A stretch of DNA of 64,000 nucleotides from Actibacterium sp. (lineage in GTDB: Bacteria; Pseudomonadota; Alphaproteobacteria; Rhodobacterales; Rhodobacteraceae): NCBI GenBank assembly GCA_016278325.1, contig JADQCB010000016.1, forward strand, positions 1-64,000, given 5' to 3'. A program made the position numbers and the translations under genes. Below, in pieces: positions 27,259-38,864 of the stretch. The stretch's first letter is position 1, and the number at the start of each line of letters is the position of its first letter. The notes under the pieces are model-generated. The model was not told where the DNA came from, did not search any database, and saw only the letters and a program-made list of their open reading frames with translations.

Positions 27259-28038
27259 TCAGACCGTGCGCTCGACCATCATTTTCTTGATCTCGGCAAT
27301 CGACTTCGCCGGGTTCAGACCCTTCGGGCAGGTCTTGGTGCAGTTCATGATCGTGTGGCAGCGATACAGCTTGAACGGATCTTCCAGGTCGTCCAGCCGC
27401 TCGCCCGTCGCCTCGTCGCGGCTGTCCACGATCCAGCGATAGGCGTGCAACAGCGCGGCCGGGCCGAGATAGCGGTCGCCGTTCCACCAATAGCTGGGGC
27501 AGGAGGTGGAACAGCACGCGCACATCACGCATTCATAAAGCCCGTCCAGCTTTTCGCGGTCCTCGATCGACTGGCGCCACTCCTTCTGCGGCGTGTTCGT
27601 CCTGGTTTCCAGCCACGGCATGATGCTTTCATGCTGGGCATAAAAATGGGTCAGGTCGGGAATCAGGTCCTTCACCACCGGCATGTGCGGCAGCGGATAG
27701 ATCTTCACGTCGCCCTTGATCTCGTCCATCCCGTAGATGCAGGCCAGCGTGTTGATCCCGTCGATATTCATCGCGCAGGATCCGCAGATGCCTTCGCGGC
27801 AGGACCGGCGGAAGGTCAGCGTCGGGTCGATCTCGTTCTTGATCTTGATCAGCGCATCCAGAACCATCGGCCCGCAGGTATCCATGTCGATGAAATAGGT
27901 ATCGACGCGCGGGTTGGCGCCGTCATCCGGATTCCAGCGATAGATCTGGAACTTGCGGATATTCGTGGCGCCGTCGGGTTTGGGCCAAGTCTTTCCGGTG
28001 GTGATCTTCGAGTTCTTGGGGAGTGTGAACTGAACCAT
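27259..28038 (-). CDS. sdhB: succinate dehydrogenase iron-sulfur subunit
   Basis: Electron-transfer subunit of complex II. The 259-residue protein carries the [2Fe-2S] motif [21 protein letters not shown] near residue 70-90, the [4Fe-4S] motif [16 protein letters not shown] and the [3Fe-4S]/second cluster motif [17 protein letters not shown]. It follows sdhA by 12 bp and is followed by the ZIP gene. Confidence 0.97.
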   Translation of the reverse strand: MVQFTLPKNSKITTGKTWPKPDGATNIRKFQIYRWNPDDGANPRVDTYFIDMDTCGPMVLDALIKIKNEIDPTLTFRRSCREGICGSCAMNIDGINTLACIYGMDEIKGDVKIYPLPHMPVVKDLIPDLTHFYAQHESIMPWLETRTNTPQKEWRQSIEDREKLDGLYECVMCACCSTSCPSYWWNGDRYLGPAALLHAYRWIVDSRDEATGERLDDLEDPFKLYRCHTIMNCTKTCPKGLNPAKSIAEIKKMMVERTV

Positions 28039-28050
28039 TTCTGCGGCTCC

Positions 28051-29856
28051 TCAATACACCCGCGCCTTGGGCGCGATCTTTTTCAGGTCGATACCGCCCT
28101 CTTCCGCGCTGGTAAGCGGATCGAGATGCACCGGACGATAGTCGAGCGTGACCTTGTTCCCCTCGACGCGCGCCAATGTGTGCTTGCGCCATGTCTTGTC
28201 GTCGCGGTCGGGATAATCCTCGTGCGCATGGGCGCCACGGCTTTCCTTGCGCGCCTCGGCGCCGTTGATCGTTGCCAGGGCGTTGGGCATCAGGTTGGTC
28301 AGCTCCAGCGTCTCCATCAGGTCGGAGTTCCAGATCAGGCTGCGATCGGTCACCTTCAGATCGTCCAGCCTGGCCGCCACGGCCTGCATCTTCTTCACGC
28401 CTTCGGCCAGGGTCGTGTCGGTGCGGAACACGGCCGCGTCCTGCTGCATCGTCGTCTGCATCTCCAGCCGCAGCGCGGCGGTGGGTGTCTCGCCATCGGC
28501 ATGGCGCAGCCGGTCGAAACGCTCCAGCGCCGCATCGATGCTTGCGCTGTTCAGCTCGGGGTTGGGGGCCTTGGGATCGACCACTTCGGCGGCGCGGATC
28601 GCCGCGGCACGACCGAACACCACCAGGTCGATCAGCGAGTTCGACCCCAGGCGGTTCGCCCCGTGGACCGACGCGCAGCCGGCTTCGCCCACCGCCATGA
28701 GACCGGGCGCGATTGCGTCCGGATCGTCGCTGGTCGGGTTCAGCACCTCGCCCCAATAGTTCGTCGGGATTCCCCCCATGTTGTAATGGACCGTCGGCAG
28801 AACCGGGATCGGCTCCTTGGTCACGTCCACCCCCGCGAAGATGCGCGCGGATTCGGAAATGCCCGGCAAGCGCAGGTTCAGCGTCTCGGCCGGAAGATGC
28901 GACAGGTTCAGGTGAATGTGGTCCTTGTTGGGGCCGACGCCGCGCCCTTCGCGGATCTCCAGGGTCATGCAGCGGCTGACCACGTCACGGCTGGCAAGAT
29001 CCTTGTAGGTGGGCGCGTAGCGCTCCATGAACCGCTCGCCCTCGGCGTTTGTCAGATAGCCGCCCTCGCCGCGCGCGCCCTCGGTGATCAACATGCCGGG
29101 GCCGAAAATGCCGGTCGGGTGGAACTGCACGAATTCCATGTCCTGGAGCGGAAGACCCGCGCGCGCCACCATGCCGCCACCGTCGCCGGTGCAGGTATGC
29201 GCCGATGTGCAGTTGAAATAGGCGCGCCCGTAGCCGCCGGTCGCCAGCACCACCATCTTTGCGTTGAAGACGTGAAGCGTGCCGTCATCGAGTTTCCAGC
29301 AGACCACGCCCTGGCATTGACCATCCTCGGACATGATCAGGTCGATCGCGAAATACTCGATATAGAACTCGGCATTGTGCTTGAGCGACTGGCCATAGAG
29401 CGTGTGCAGGATCGCGTGCCCGGTGCGGTCGGCCGCGGCGCAGGTCCGCTGCACCGGGGGGCCTTCGCCGAACTCGGTCGTGTGACCGCCGAAAGGCCGC
29501 TGATAGATCTTGCCCTCTTCGGTGCGCGAGAAGGGCACGCCGTAATGTTCCAGCTCGTAGACCGCCTTGGGCGCCTCGCGCGCGAGGTATTCCATCGCGT
29601 CGGTATCTCCCAGCCAGTCCGACCCCTTGACCGTATCGTACATGTGCCATTGCCAGTGGTCGGGGCCCATGTTGGACAGGGATGCCGCGATGCCACCCTG
29701 CGCGGCAACGGTGTGCGAACGCGTCGGGAAAACCTTGGTCACGCAGGCGGTGCGCAGCCCCTGCTCGGCCATGCCCAGCGTCGCGCGCAGGCCCGATCCG
29801 CCCGCCCCCACGACGACAACGTCATAGCTGTGCGTCTCGTAGTCGTATGCAGCCAT
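28051..29856 (-). CDS. sdhA: succinate dehydrogenase flavoprotein subunit
   Basis: Covalent-FAD catalytic subunit of complex II oxidising succinate to fumarate. The 601-residue protein has the Rossmann [15 protein letters not shown], the FAD-histidine region [27 protein letters not shown], the active-site arginine region TEGARGEGG, and the C-terminal [17 protein letters not shown]. It is 12 bp after sdhD and 12 bp before sdhB. Confidence 0.97.
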   Translation of the reverse strand: MAAYDYETHSYDVVVVGAGGSGLRATLGMAEQGLRTACVTKVFPTRSHTVAAQGGIAASLSNMGPDHWQWHMYDTVKGSDWLGDTDAMEYLAREAPKAVYELEHYGVPFSRTEEGKIYQRPFGGHTTEFGEGPPVQRTCAAADRTGHAILHTLYGQSLKHNAEFYIEYFAIDLIMSEDGQCQGVVCWKLDDGTLHVFNAKMVVLATGGYGRAYFNCTSAHTCTGDGGGMVARAGLPLQDMEFVQFHPTGIFGPGMLITEGARGEGGYLTNAEGERFMERYAPTYKDLASRDVVSRCMTLEIREGRGVGPNKDHIHLNLSHLPAETLNLRLPGISESARIFAGVDVTKEPIPVLPTVHYNMGGIPTNYWGEVLNPTSDDPDAIAPGLMAVGEAGCASVHGANRLGSNSLIDLVVFGRAAAIRAAEVVDPKAPNPELNSASIDAALERFDRLRHADGETPTAALRLEMQTTMQQDAAVFRTDTTLAEGVKKMQAVAARLDDLKVTDRSLIWNSDLMETLELTNLMPNALATINGAEARKESRGAHAHEDYPDRDDKTWRKHTLARVEGNKVTLDYRPVHLDPLTSAEEGGIDLKKIAPKARVY

Positions 29857-29868
29857 TCGTCTTGCTCC

Positions 29869-30240
29869 TTACAGCGCGATACGGGCGATCGCGAAAAGCC
29901 CTGTCGCCGCCAGCGCATAGCTCATGCAGATTGCCGCGATGATCAGGACCTTGCGGGTCAGCCCGTCGGTGTAGTCCTCGATCGCCACCTGCACGCCGTT
30001 CTTGAAATGCATCATCCCCACCAGGATCGTCAGCGCGGCGACGATTGCCGGGAACGGGCGGGCGAAATAGCTGCTCACCTGTTCGTAAGGGGCGCCCAGT
30101 ATCGGCCCGAAGGTGAACACGAAAAGCGGCACAAGCACCAGCAGCCCCACGGAACTGACCGTCATGGACCAGAAATGCCGCGTGCCGTCATGCGCCGAGC
30201 CGAGCCCTTCGGCCCGTTTGCGGTCGGTCATGTATCCCAT
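29869..30240 (-). CDS. sdhD: succinate dehydrogenase membrane anchor subunit
   Basis: A 123-residue protein with three membrane helices (about 28-48, 60-77, 95-118). The sequence MHFKNGVQVAIEDY between helices 2 and 3 matches the SdhD haem and quinone-site region of alphaproteobacteria. It sits between sdhC and sdhA with 12-bp gaps. It anchors SdhAB to the inner membrane and, with SdhC, binds ubiquinone. Confidence 0.94.
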   Translation of the reverse strand: MGYMTDRKRAEGLGSAHDGTRHFWSMTVSSVGLLVLVPLFVFTFGPILGAPYEQVSSYFARPFPAIVAALTILVGMMHFKNGVQVAIEDYTDGLTRKVLIIAAICMSYALAATGLFAIARIAL

Positions 30241-30252
30241 GTTTCCGTCCCC

Positions 30253-30636
30253 TCAGATCACGATGATGGTGAATACGGTCAGGGCGAAAGACCCGACGAT
30301 CACGCCCCAGGACATCTTTGCCACCGTATCCAGATCGAAGCCGCGCCCGGTGTCCCAGACCAGATGCCTGACGCCGGCCAGCGCGTGATACCATAGCGCC
30401 CAGAGCGACCCCAGCATCACCAGATCGCCGAACCACGAGGTAATGATCGCGTTGGCATAGGCATAGTATTCGGGCCCCGACGCCGCCGCGATGAACCACC
30501 AGACGATCAGGAAAGCCCCGACGAGCAGCGAAATGCCGGTGATCCGCGTCAGGATCGAGGTGATCATGTTCAATTGCGGCCGATAGACTTGCAGATGAGG
30601 GGAAAGCGGCCGGTTCCCCCGGTTCACGTCAGCCAT
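30253..30636 (-). CDS. sdhC: succinate dehydrogenase cytochrome b556 subunit
   Basis: A 127-residue haem-binding anchor of complex II. It has the signature RPLSPHLQVYRPQLNMITSILTRITG near the N-terminus and the haem-ligand region LWYHALAGVRHLVWD, with three membrane helices. ATG at 30636 follows AAAGGGAC. It is the promoter-proximal gene of sdhCDAB; a paired palindrome (30754-30791) lies 120-155 bp upstream. Confidence 0.96.
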   Translation of the reverse strand: MADVNRGNRPLSPHLQVYRPQLNMITSILTRITGISLLVGAFLIVWWFIAAASGPEYYAYANAIITSWFGDLVMLGSLWALWYHALAGVRHLVWDTGRGFDLDTVAKMSWGVIVGSFALTVFTIIVI

Positions 30637-30753
30637 GATTGTCCCTTTGCCATCTCTGGTCTTCATCTAGTGGTCTTACGGATTTTTCCGTCCGAGTCAC
30701 GGCTCGTTGACGCGAAACCCGGATGAAATTCGGGCAATATCGCAAAAAAAACC

Positions 30754-30791
30754 ATTTGTGATCACGCAATCCGCACAAGTGATCACAAATC
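30754..30791 (-). promoter_or_regulatory. paired GTGATCAC palindromes upstream of sdhC
   Basis: Two copies of the 8-bp palindrome GTGATCAC at 30758-30765 and 30779-30786, 21 bp apart start to start (two helical turns). The promoter-proximal copy, read toward sdhC, lies in CGTGATCACAAAT, identical over 13 bases to the proximal copy upstream of sucC (35589-35601). AT-rich sequence follows toward sdhC. This looks like a cooperative two-site operator for a dimeric regulator I cannot name. The distance to the sdhC start (about 121 bp to the nearer core) fits a promoter region, though no clear -10/-35 pair was found. Confidence 0.7.
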
Positions 30792-30803
30792 CGGAAATCA
30801 TCA

Positions 30804-31835
30804 TCAAACCGGCATCAGCGCCCAGTAATCCAGGTCAAGCAGCACCTCGGGCAGATATTTCCCGTCCTCTGCCAGGCGCCGGAAAGGTGCGCCGCCTTTC
30901 GTCGCGACCAGCCGCAGCCGGATCGCACCGACGCCCGGCGCATCCGTCTCGGCCTTGTCAAGAACCTCCGACCACGCGCGCACGGTGTCGCCGGCGAAAC
31001 ATGGGTTGGCATGGGTGCCGCCGTTGAGCCCGACCACAAGCTGCGCATTGGCCAGCCCGTTGAACGACAGCGCACGGACCAGGCTGATGACATGGCCGCC
31101 ATAGATCAGCCGCTTGCCGTCCGCGCGGGCGGTGGCATCGAAATGCACCCTTGCCGTGTTCTGCCAAAGGCGCGTGGCCAGCATGTGCTCTGCCTCTTCC
31201 ACGGTGGCGCCGTCGACATGGTCGATCGTCTCGCCCACCGCGTAGTCCCCCAGGCGATACGGCTCACCCGCCAGCGTGAAATCGTAGCGGCTGAAATCCA
31301 GCCCGGCGGGAATCGGCAGAGTGTCGGCCGGGACGGCGCCGGCAAGGTCGGGCAGGACGGTGCCCGGTGCCGGCGACGACGGGTCGCGCTTGCGCAGCAT
31401 GACCCAGCGGACATATTCCAGCACCGCCTCGCCGCGCTGGTTGAGCCCGCGGGTGCGCACCCAGACCACGCCCGACTTGCCGGAGGAGGTCTGCCGAAGC
31501 CCGATGACGGTGGATTCCGCGCGCAGCGTGTCGCCCGCATGGACCGGCCGCAGGAATCGTCCCTCGGCATAGCCCAGATTGGCCACCGCGTTCAGTGAAA
31601 TATCGGGAACCGTCTTGCCGAAGACGGTATGAAAGACGATCAGATCGTCCAGCGGCGCAGCCGGCAGCCCGCAGCCACGCGCAAATTCGTCCGACGCGTG
31701 AATCGCGGTCCGGGCCGGATAGAGCGCGTGATAGAGCGCCCGCTCGCCCCCCGACAGGGTTCGCGGCACCGCATGGGCGATCACTTGTCCCACGGCGTAA
31801 TCCTCGAAGAACCGGCCGGGATCGGTTTTGACCAT
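30804..31835 (-). CDS. mch: MaoC-family hydratase, probable mesaconyl-CoA hydratase
   Basis: A 343-residue double hot-dog protein of the MaoC family. The N-terminal half has GRFFEDYAVGQVIAHAVPRTLSGGERALYHAL, and the C-terminal half YAVGETIDHVDGATVEEAEHM and IYGGHVISLVRALSFNGLAN. This architecture matches Mch, which interconverts mesaconyl-C1-CoA and beta-methylmalyl-CoA in the ethylmalonyl-CoA pathway. The position next to sdh and upstream-linked to a malyl-CoA thioesterase-like gene supports the assignment. The ATG at 31835 overlaps the DUF1737 stop (TGATG). It is the last gene of this minus-strand block. Confidence 0.85.
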   Translation of the reverse strand: MVKTDPGRFFEDYAVGQVIAHAVPRTLSGGERALYHALYPARTAIHASDEFARGCGLPAAPLDDLIVFHTVFGKTVPDISLNAVANLGYAEGRFLRPVHAGDTLRAESTVIGLRQTSSGKSGVVWVRTRGLNQRGEAVLEYVRWVMLRKRDPSSPAPGTVLPDLAGAVPADTLPIPAGLDFSRYDFTLAGEPYRLGDYAVGETIDHVDGATVEEAEHMLATRLWQNTARVHFDATARADGKRLIYGGHVISLVRALSFNGLANAQLVVGLNGGTHANPCFAGDTVRAWSEVLDKAETDAPGVGAIRLRLVATKGGAPFRRLAEDGKYLPEVLLDLDYWALMPV

Positions 31836-32038
31836 CACAACGCCCCCAGCTTCATCGCGGGGTCGTATTCGGCCTCCACCTCTTTCACGACCGCCTGCGC
31901 ACAGCGCATCTTTCCGGCGACCGGATCGAAGGCATAGGCCGGGTCGCCATGAAGCGCCCAGCCCTTGGCCAGCGCCTCGGTCACCTTGTGGCAGAAGATC
32001 GACGAATCTTCCCCGGTCAGCAGCCTGTATGCTTTCAT
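31835..32038 (-). CDS. DUF1737 small protein
   Basis: A 67-residue protein beginning MKAYRLLTGEDSSIFCHKVTEALAKGWALHG, the characteristic DUF1737 pattern (short strand-helix followed by GW-x-LHG). Function unknown. It overlaps mch by one base and lies 4 bp after the nnrU-like gene, so the block mcl2-nnrU-DUF1737-mch is one transcription unit. Confidence 0.85.
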   Translation of the reverse strand: MKAYRLLTGEDSSIFCHKVTEALAKGWALHGDPAYAFDPVAGKMRCAQAVVKEVEAEYDPAMKLGAL

Positions 32039-32042
32039 GATC

Positions 32043-32591
32043 TCACCCGAACGGATTGTAGCCGAGCCAGGCGTGGATCAGCGCCACCACGGCAAAGACT
32101 GCGACGCCGCCGATGATCGCCATGATCTCCTTCTTTGCCGGGACGGGGTCGGGCGGGGTCCAGTCTGGCACCGCACGGTTGATGACCGCCATCTCGACCA
32201 GCGCCCAGACCAGCAGGCCGCCAAACAGCACGAAGGACGGGACATCGCCGTTCACCAGAAGATGCCCGACCGCCCAGAGCGAAAAGCCGGTCAGTTGCGG
32301 ATGCCGGATGATCCGGGCCGCGCGGGTTTGCATTCCGGACGCCGCGAACAGGTAAAAACCGGCAAGGATCAGAAGGTTGTTGATCCCGGCAAGGGCCGGG
32401 CTGCGGCCCCAGAAGATCGCGCCGTCGGCGATGCGATAACCGATCACCATCAGCACCACGCTTGCCAGCAACGCGATGGCGACCGGTGCCTTGCCCTTTT
32501 CATCGCCCAGCCTCGCCCGCGCCCCGGGCGCAACCCTCTTGAACAGATGCGCCGCCCACCACAGGGCCACGCCGAGTATTAACCATATCAT
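32043..32591 (-). CDS. NnrU-like integral membrane protein
   Basis: A 182-residue protein with about five membrane helices and the NnrU family core ARIIRHPQLTGFSLWAVGHLLVNGDVPSFVLFGG. NnrU was named from a denitrification locus, but its relatives are isoprenylcysteine methyltransferase-like membrane proteins of unknown activity; no denitrification genes are near. It overlaps the end of mcl2 by 4 bp (ATGA). Confidence 0.85.
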   Translation of the reverse strand: MIWLILGVALWWAAHLFKRVAPGARARLGDEKGKAPVAIALLASVVLMVIGYRIADGAIFWGRSPALAGINNLLILAGFYLFAASGMQTRAARIIRHPQLTGFSLWAVGHLLVNGDVPSFVLFGGLLVWALVEMAVINRAVPDWTPPDPVPAKKEIMAIIGGVAVFAVVALIHAWLGYNPFG

Positions 32592-33448
32592 TGGCTTCCC
32601 TCCAGTTCGGCAATCAATTCGGCACGCGCCAGCGTTTCCCGCGCTGTCGCGACATGCAGGTTCTCGACGATCCGGCCATCCACGACCGCCACGCCCTGCC
32701 CCGTGGCCTCGACCGCCTCATATGCCTCGATCTGGCGTCGGGCCAGGTCAACCTCGTCTTCGGTGGGGGCAAAGGCGGCGTTCGCCATGGCAATCTGCGC
32801 CGGGTGGATCAGCGTCTTGCCATCGAACCCCATGGCACGCCCCTGGTCGCATTCGGCGCGTAGCCCGTCCTCGTCCCTGAAGGCATTGTAGACCCCGTCG
32901 ACGGCAACGATGCCAGCTGCGCGCGCCGCCAGCAGGGCATGCTGCAAGGCACCCAGCATCGGCATCCGGTCGGCCCGCGCGGCGCATTTCAACTCTTTCG
33001 CCAAGTCGTTTGTCCCCATCACGAAACCGGCCACCCGGGGATGCGCGGCGATTTCCGCCGCGTTCAAGACCCCCTGCGGGGTCTCTATCATCGCCCAGAG
33101 CGCGACATCCGCGGTCCGCTCGGCCACCGCGTCGATATCGGCCGCCGACCCGACCTTGGGGATCAGCACAGCGTCGATCGGCACCCCGTCGAAGGCGGCC
33201 AGGTCATCCTGCCCCCACGGGCTGTCCAGCCCGTTGATGCGCACCAGCCGCGCCCGCTGTCCGAAACCGCCCTCGGCCAGGGTTTTCGCCAGAAGGCGCC
33301 GCGCCGCGGCCTTTTCCGCGACCGCGACCGCGTCTTCCAGATCGAAGATGATGGCATCAACGGCAAGCCCGCGCGCCTTGTCGAGCGCCCGTTCCCTTGC
33401 GCCGGGGATGTACAATACCGAACGCCATGGTCGCTGATTCCGATTCAT
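32588..33448 (-). CDS. mcl2: HpcH/HpaI-family (3S)-malyl-CoA thioesterase
   Basis: A 286-residue CitE/HpcH-like TIM-barrel protein: RSVLYIPGARERALDKARG, DAIIFDLEDAVAVAEKAAAR with metal-binding acids, MIETPQGVLNAAEIAAHP (catalytic Glu), and GFDGKTLIHPAQI. In the ethylmalonyl-CoA pathway of Rhodobacter, Mcl1 is the lyase and the shorter paralogue Mcl2 is a malyl-CoA thioesterase; the location with mch between sdh and mdh fits mcl2. A lyase role cannot be excluded by sequence alone. I chose ATG 33448 (MNRNQRPW) over GTG 33457 on ribosome-binding-site spacing. Confidence 0.82.
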   Translation of the reverse strand: MNRNQRPWRSVLYIPGARERALDKARGLAVDAIIFDLEDAVAVAEKAAARRLLAKTLAEGGFGQRARLVRINGLDSPWGQDDLAAFDGVPIDAVLIPKVGSAADIDAVAERTADVALWAMIETPQGVLNAAEIAAHPRVAGFVMGTNDLAKELKCAARADRMPMLGALQHALLAARAAGIVAVDGVYNAFRDEDGLRAECDQGRAMGFDGKTLIHPAQIAMANAAFAPTEDEVDLARRQIEAYEAVEATGQGVAVVDGRIVENLHVATARETLARAELIAELEGSQ

Positions 33449-33539
33449 GATTCCCACCTTTCGGCAATCTTCTTGCGCAAACCATCACACTGGCGCAGTA
33501 TTCGGCAAGCCTGAATTTGCCGCGATGCAGAAACGCCGC

Positions 33540-35415
<1,876 letters not shown>

Positions 35416-35437
35416 GCGGGCCGCAGGCAAAGACGTG

Positions 35438-35463
35438 AAGGGGGCCTTTCGGCCCCCTTTTTT
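35438..35463 (+). terminator. intrinsic terminator after mdh
   Basis: AAGGGGGCC-TTTC-GGCCCCCTT forms a perfect 9-bp stem with a 4-base loop, followed by a run of six T (35458-35463). This is the clearest rho-independent terminator in the window. It lies 22 bp after the mdh stop and separates mdh from the suc operon. Confidence 0.93.
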
Positions 35464-35563
35464 CTGGCCCGTCATCCTGCCCCACATCCACCGGCAGCAG
35501 CACCACCCGGGACAGCCGTGATTCTTTCCGGTCGGAAATTCCGCGTATTTCGCATCGCGTCCT

Positions 35564-35603
35564 CAAATGTGATCACACAAATAAAAACCGTGATCACAAA
35601 TAA
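35564..35603 (+). promoter_or_regulatory. paired GTGATCAC palindromes upstream of sucC
   Basis: GTGATCAC occurs at 35569-35576 and 35590-35597, again exactly 21 bp apart, within AT-rich sequence 111-139 bp before the sucC start. The first copy is extended to TGTGATCACA and the second to CGTGATCACAAAT. Arrangement and spacing are the same as upstream of sdhC. I found no other GTGATCAC in the window. Probable operator of a regulator shared by the sdh and suc operons. Confidence 0.72.
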
Positions 35604-35707
35604 CGCTTTCTCGTGCATGTTAACCTCTACAGGCCAGAAAGTCGTTTATTCCGGGTGCGAAGCCGTGCGATGAGGCCGGGGAACTTGCACCAGAACGGGA
35701 CAGCTTC

Positions 35708-36900
<1,193 letters not shown>

Positions 36901-36901
<1 letters not shown>

Positions 36902-37410
36902 TGCCAGACTTTACTGGTCAAGTGGAACTGCGGCGGCAAGGTGTCAGAGGTGGCAACACCTCTGCCCATGCTCGCGCACAGGCCGTGCTTCACGGAATCC
37001 GGCTCTCGGCGCTATGCGGAAATGTTTGGCCGGCTAAAGACGATGGGCTTTCTCAATTAGTGGCCGAGCAAATCATCTCTGAGTTGATGTCCTTTGCCAT
37101 TCACGCCAGACGGTACATGGAACTAAGCGGCAACAAGAACCTGCGCGTTGATGGCCCGCTAATAAGGATCGACCTACCTAACTACCGTTACGAAATGGAC
37201 GTTTGGACCGCGGTCAATAGAATTGTTCACGCGGCAGAAATTGAGGTTCACTCGGTAACACCGGACCAAACAAAGCACGATAACCTTGGCGATCTAATTG
37301 TCGCCAATGCAATGATAACCTCGCCTGAAAGACACACGATCGTAGTGTGTCCACAAGGTCTGTTTTATGGCTTTGGCCAATCACCGCAGACCGGCCCGGC
37401 GATTAACTAG
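36901..37410 (+). CDS. low-GC hypothetical protein inserted between sucC and sucD
   Basis: A 169-residue protein I do not recognise. Its ATG shares a base with the sucC stop (TAATG) and AAGGGA lies just upstream, so it is positioned for coupled translation. It contains a helix-rich segment ([27 protein letters not shown], about 50-76) and a mixed second half ending [15 protein letters not shown]. No membrane segment or signal peptide is seen. Composition differs sharply from its neighbours: 175 of 360 bases at 37021-37380 are G or C (about 49%). It uses rare codons such as ATA, AGA and TTA. It ends 12 bp before sucD without disturbing either neighbour, suggesting an acquired gene that hitch-hikes on the operon. 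Confidence 0.7.
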
Positions 37411-37422
37411 AAGGCAAACAAG

Positions 37423-38304
37423 ATGGCAGTCCTCGTCGACGAAACCACAAAGGTCATCTGCCAAGGGTTCACCGGCTCGCAGGGCACCTTCCACTCCGAA
37501 CAGGCGATCGCCTATGGCACCAAGATGGTCGGCGGCGTGACGCCGGGCAAGGGCGGCCAGACGCATCTGGACCTGCCGGTGTTCAACTCCTGCCACGAGG
37601 CGGTTCAGACAACCGGCGCCAATGCCAGCGTGATCTACGTCCCGCCGCCCTTCGCGGCCGACTCGATCCTCGAGGCGATCGACGCCGAGATCCCGCTGAT
37701 CGTCTGCATCACCGAAGGCATCCCGGTGCTGGACATGATGAAGGTCAAGCGCGCGCTGGAAGGCACGCGCAGCGTGCTGATCGGCCCCAACTGCCCCGGC
37801 GTCATCACGCCCGACGCCTGCAAGATCGGCATCATGCCGGGACATATCCACCGGCGCGGCAGCGTCGGCGTGGTATCGCGCTCGGGCACGCTGACCTATG
37901 AGGCGGTCAAGCAGACCACCGATGTCGGTCTTGGCCAGTCCACATGCGTCGGCATCGGCGGCGACCCGATCAAGGGGACCGAGCATATCGACGTGCTGGA
38001 ATGGTTCCTGGCCGACGATGAGACCGAGAGCATCATCATGATCGGCGAGATCGGCGGCGCGGCCGAGGAAGAGGCCGCGCAGTTCCTCAAGGACGAGGCA
38101 AAAAAGGGCCGCTCCAAACCGACCGCGGGCTTCATCGCGGGGCGCACCGCGCCGCCGGGCCGGCGCATGGGCCATGCCGGCGCCATCGTCGCCGGCGGCA
38201 AGGGCGGCGCCGATGACAAGATCGAAGCGATGAAATCGGCCGGCATCGTGGTCGCCGACAGCCCCGCGGGGCTGGGCGAAGCGGTGCTGAAGGCCATTGG
38301 CTGA
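37423..38304 (+). CDS. sucD: succinyl-CoA synthetase alpha subunit
   Basis: The 293-residue CoA-binding subunit bearing the phosphohistidine. Features are [63 protein letters not shown] and the phosphohistidine loop [16 protein letters not shown]. It follows the foreign ORF by 12 bp with AAGGCAAACAAG as a weak ribosome-binding site. It forms the enzyme with SucC. Confidence 0.97.
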   Translation: MAVLVDETTKVICQGFTGSQGTFHSEQAIAYGTKMVGGVTPGKGGQTHLDLPVFNSCHEAVQTTGANASVIYVPPPFAADSILEAIDAEIPLIVCITEGIPVLDMMKVKRALEGTRSVLIGPNCPGVITPDACKIGIMPGHIHRRGSVGVVSRSGTLTYEAVKQTTDVGLGQSTCVGIGGDPIKGTEHIDVLEWFLADDETESIIMIGEIGGAAEEEAAQFLKDEAKKGRSKPTAGFIAGRTAPPGRRMGHAGAIVAGGKGGADDKIEAMKSAGIVVADSPAGLGEAVLKAIG

Positions 38305-38355
38305 TCCAACGGCGGGGTCGCAGCCGGCCCCGCCCCCCGCGACAGGAGGCCCCGG

Positions 38356-38859
38356 ATGGGTTTCACGGACGCCGTAAAGACCTGCCTGACACGGAAATAC
38401 GCCACCTTTTCGGGGCGTGCTGCGCGGCCCGAATACTGGTGGTTCGCGCTTTTCGTCTTTCTGGGCGGGATCGTCTTCGGCCTGGTGGACCGGATGTTTT
38501 TCGGATCGTCCTTCGGGCCCGGCGGTCACCAGGCCACGCGCATCTTCGCGCCCCTGTTCCAGCTTGCCACGCTGCTGCCTTTCCTGGCGGCGGGCTGGCG
38601 GCGGATGCATGACACCGGCCGGCCGGGCTGGCTGCTGCTGTTGCCGCTGGTGGTCACGCTCGGGCTGGGCCTGATTTTCGCCGGCGGCATGCTGGGCATG
38701 ATGTCCGGCGGCCCGGCACCGATGATGCCCGGCTTCGGCCTGGGCGGGCTGACGGTGATCTGGCTGATCCAGGTCGCCCTGTTCGTTCTGGTTGTCTGGT
38801 GGCTGACCCGCCCCAGCCAGCCGGGTTCCAATGATTACGGTCCACAACCCACCAGGTGA
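38356..38859 (+). CDS. DUF805 membrane protein
   Basis: A 167-residue protein with about four membrane helices and the DUF805 signature: FSGRAARPEYWWFALFVFL near the N-terminus and the WRRMHDTGRPGWLLLLPL loop. DUF805 proteins (YhaH/YhaI-like) have no established function. It lies 51 bp after sucD and its stop is 5 bp before the sucA start, so it is embedded in the TCA operon. Confidence 0.9.
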   Translation: MGFTDAVKTCLTRKYATFSGRAARPEYWWFALFVFLGGIVFGLVDRMFFGSSFGPGGHQATRIFAPLFQLATLLPFLAAGWRRMHDTGRPGWLLLLPLVVTLGLGLIFAGGMLGMMSGGPAPMMPGFGLGGLTVIWLIQVALFVLVVWWLTRPSQPGSNDYGPQPTR

Positions 38860-38864
38860 TCGCC

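Noticed and set aside
26827-30396. A 1,189-codon open frame on the plus strand across the sdh operon
   Set aside because: It is antisense to the ZIP transporter, sdhB, sdhA and sdhD genes and runs into sdhC. Long antisense frames arise in GC-rich genes with strong third-position bias; the protein is His/Arg/Gln-rich and matches nothing.
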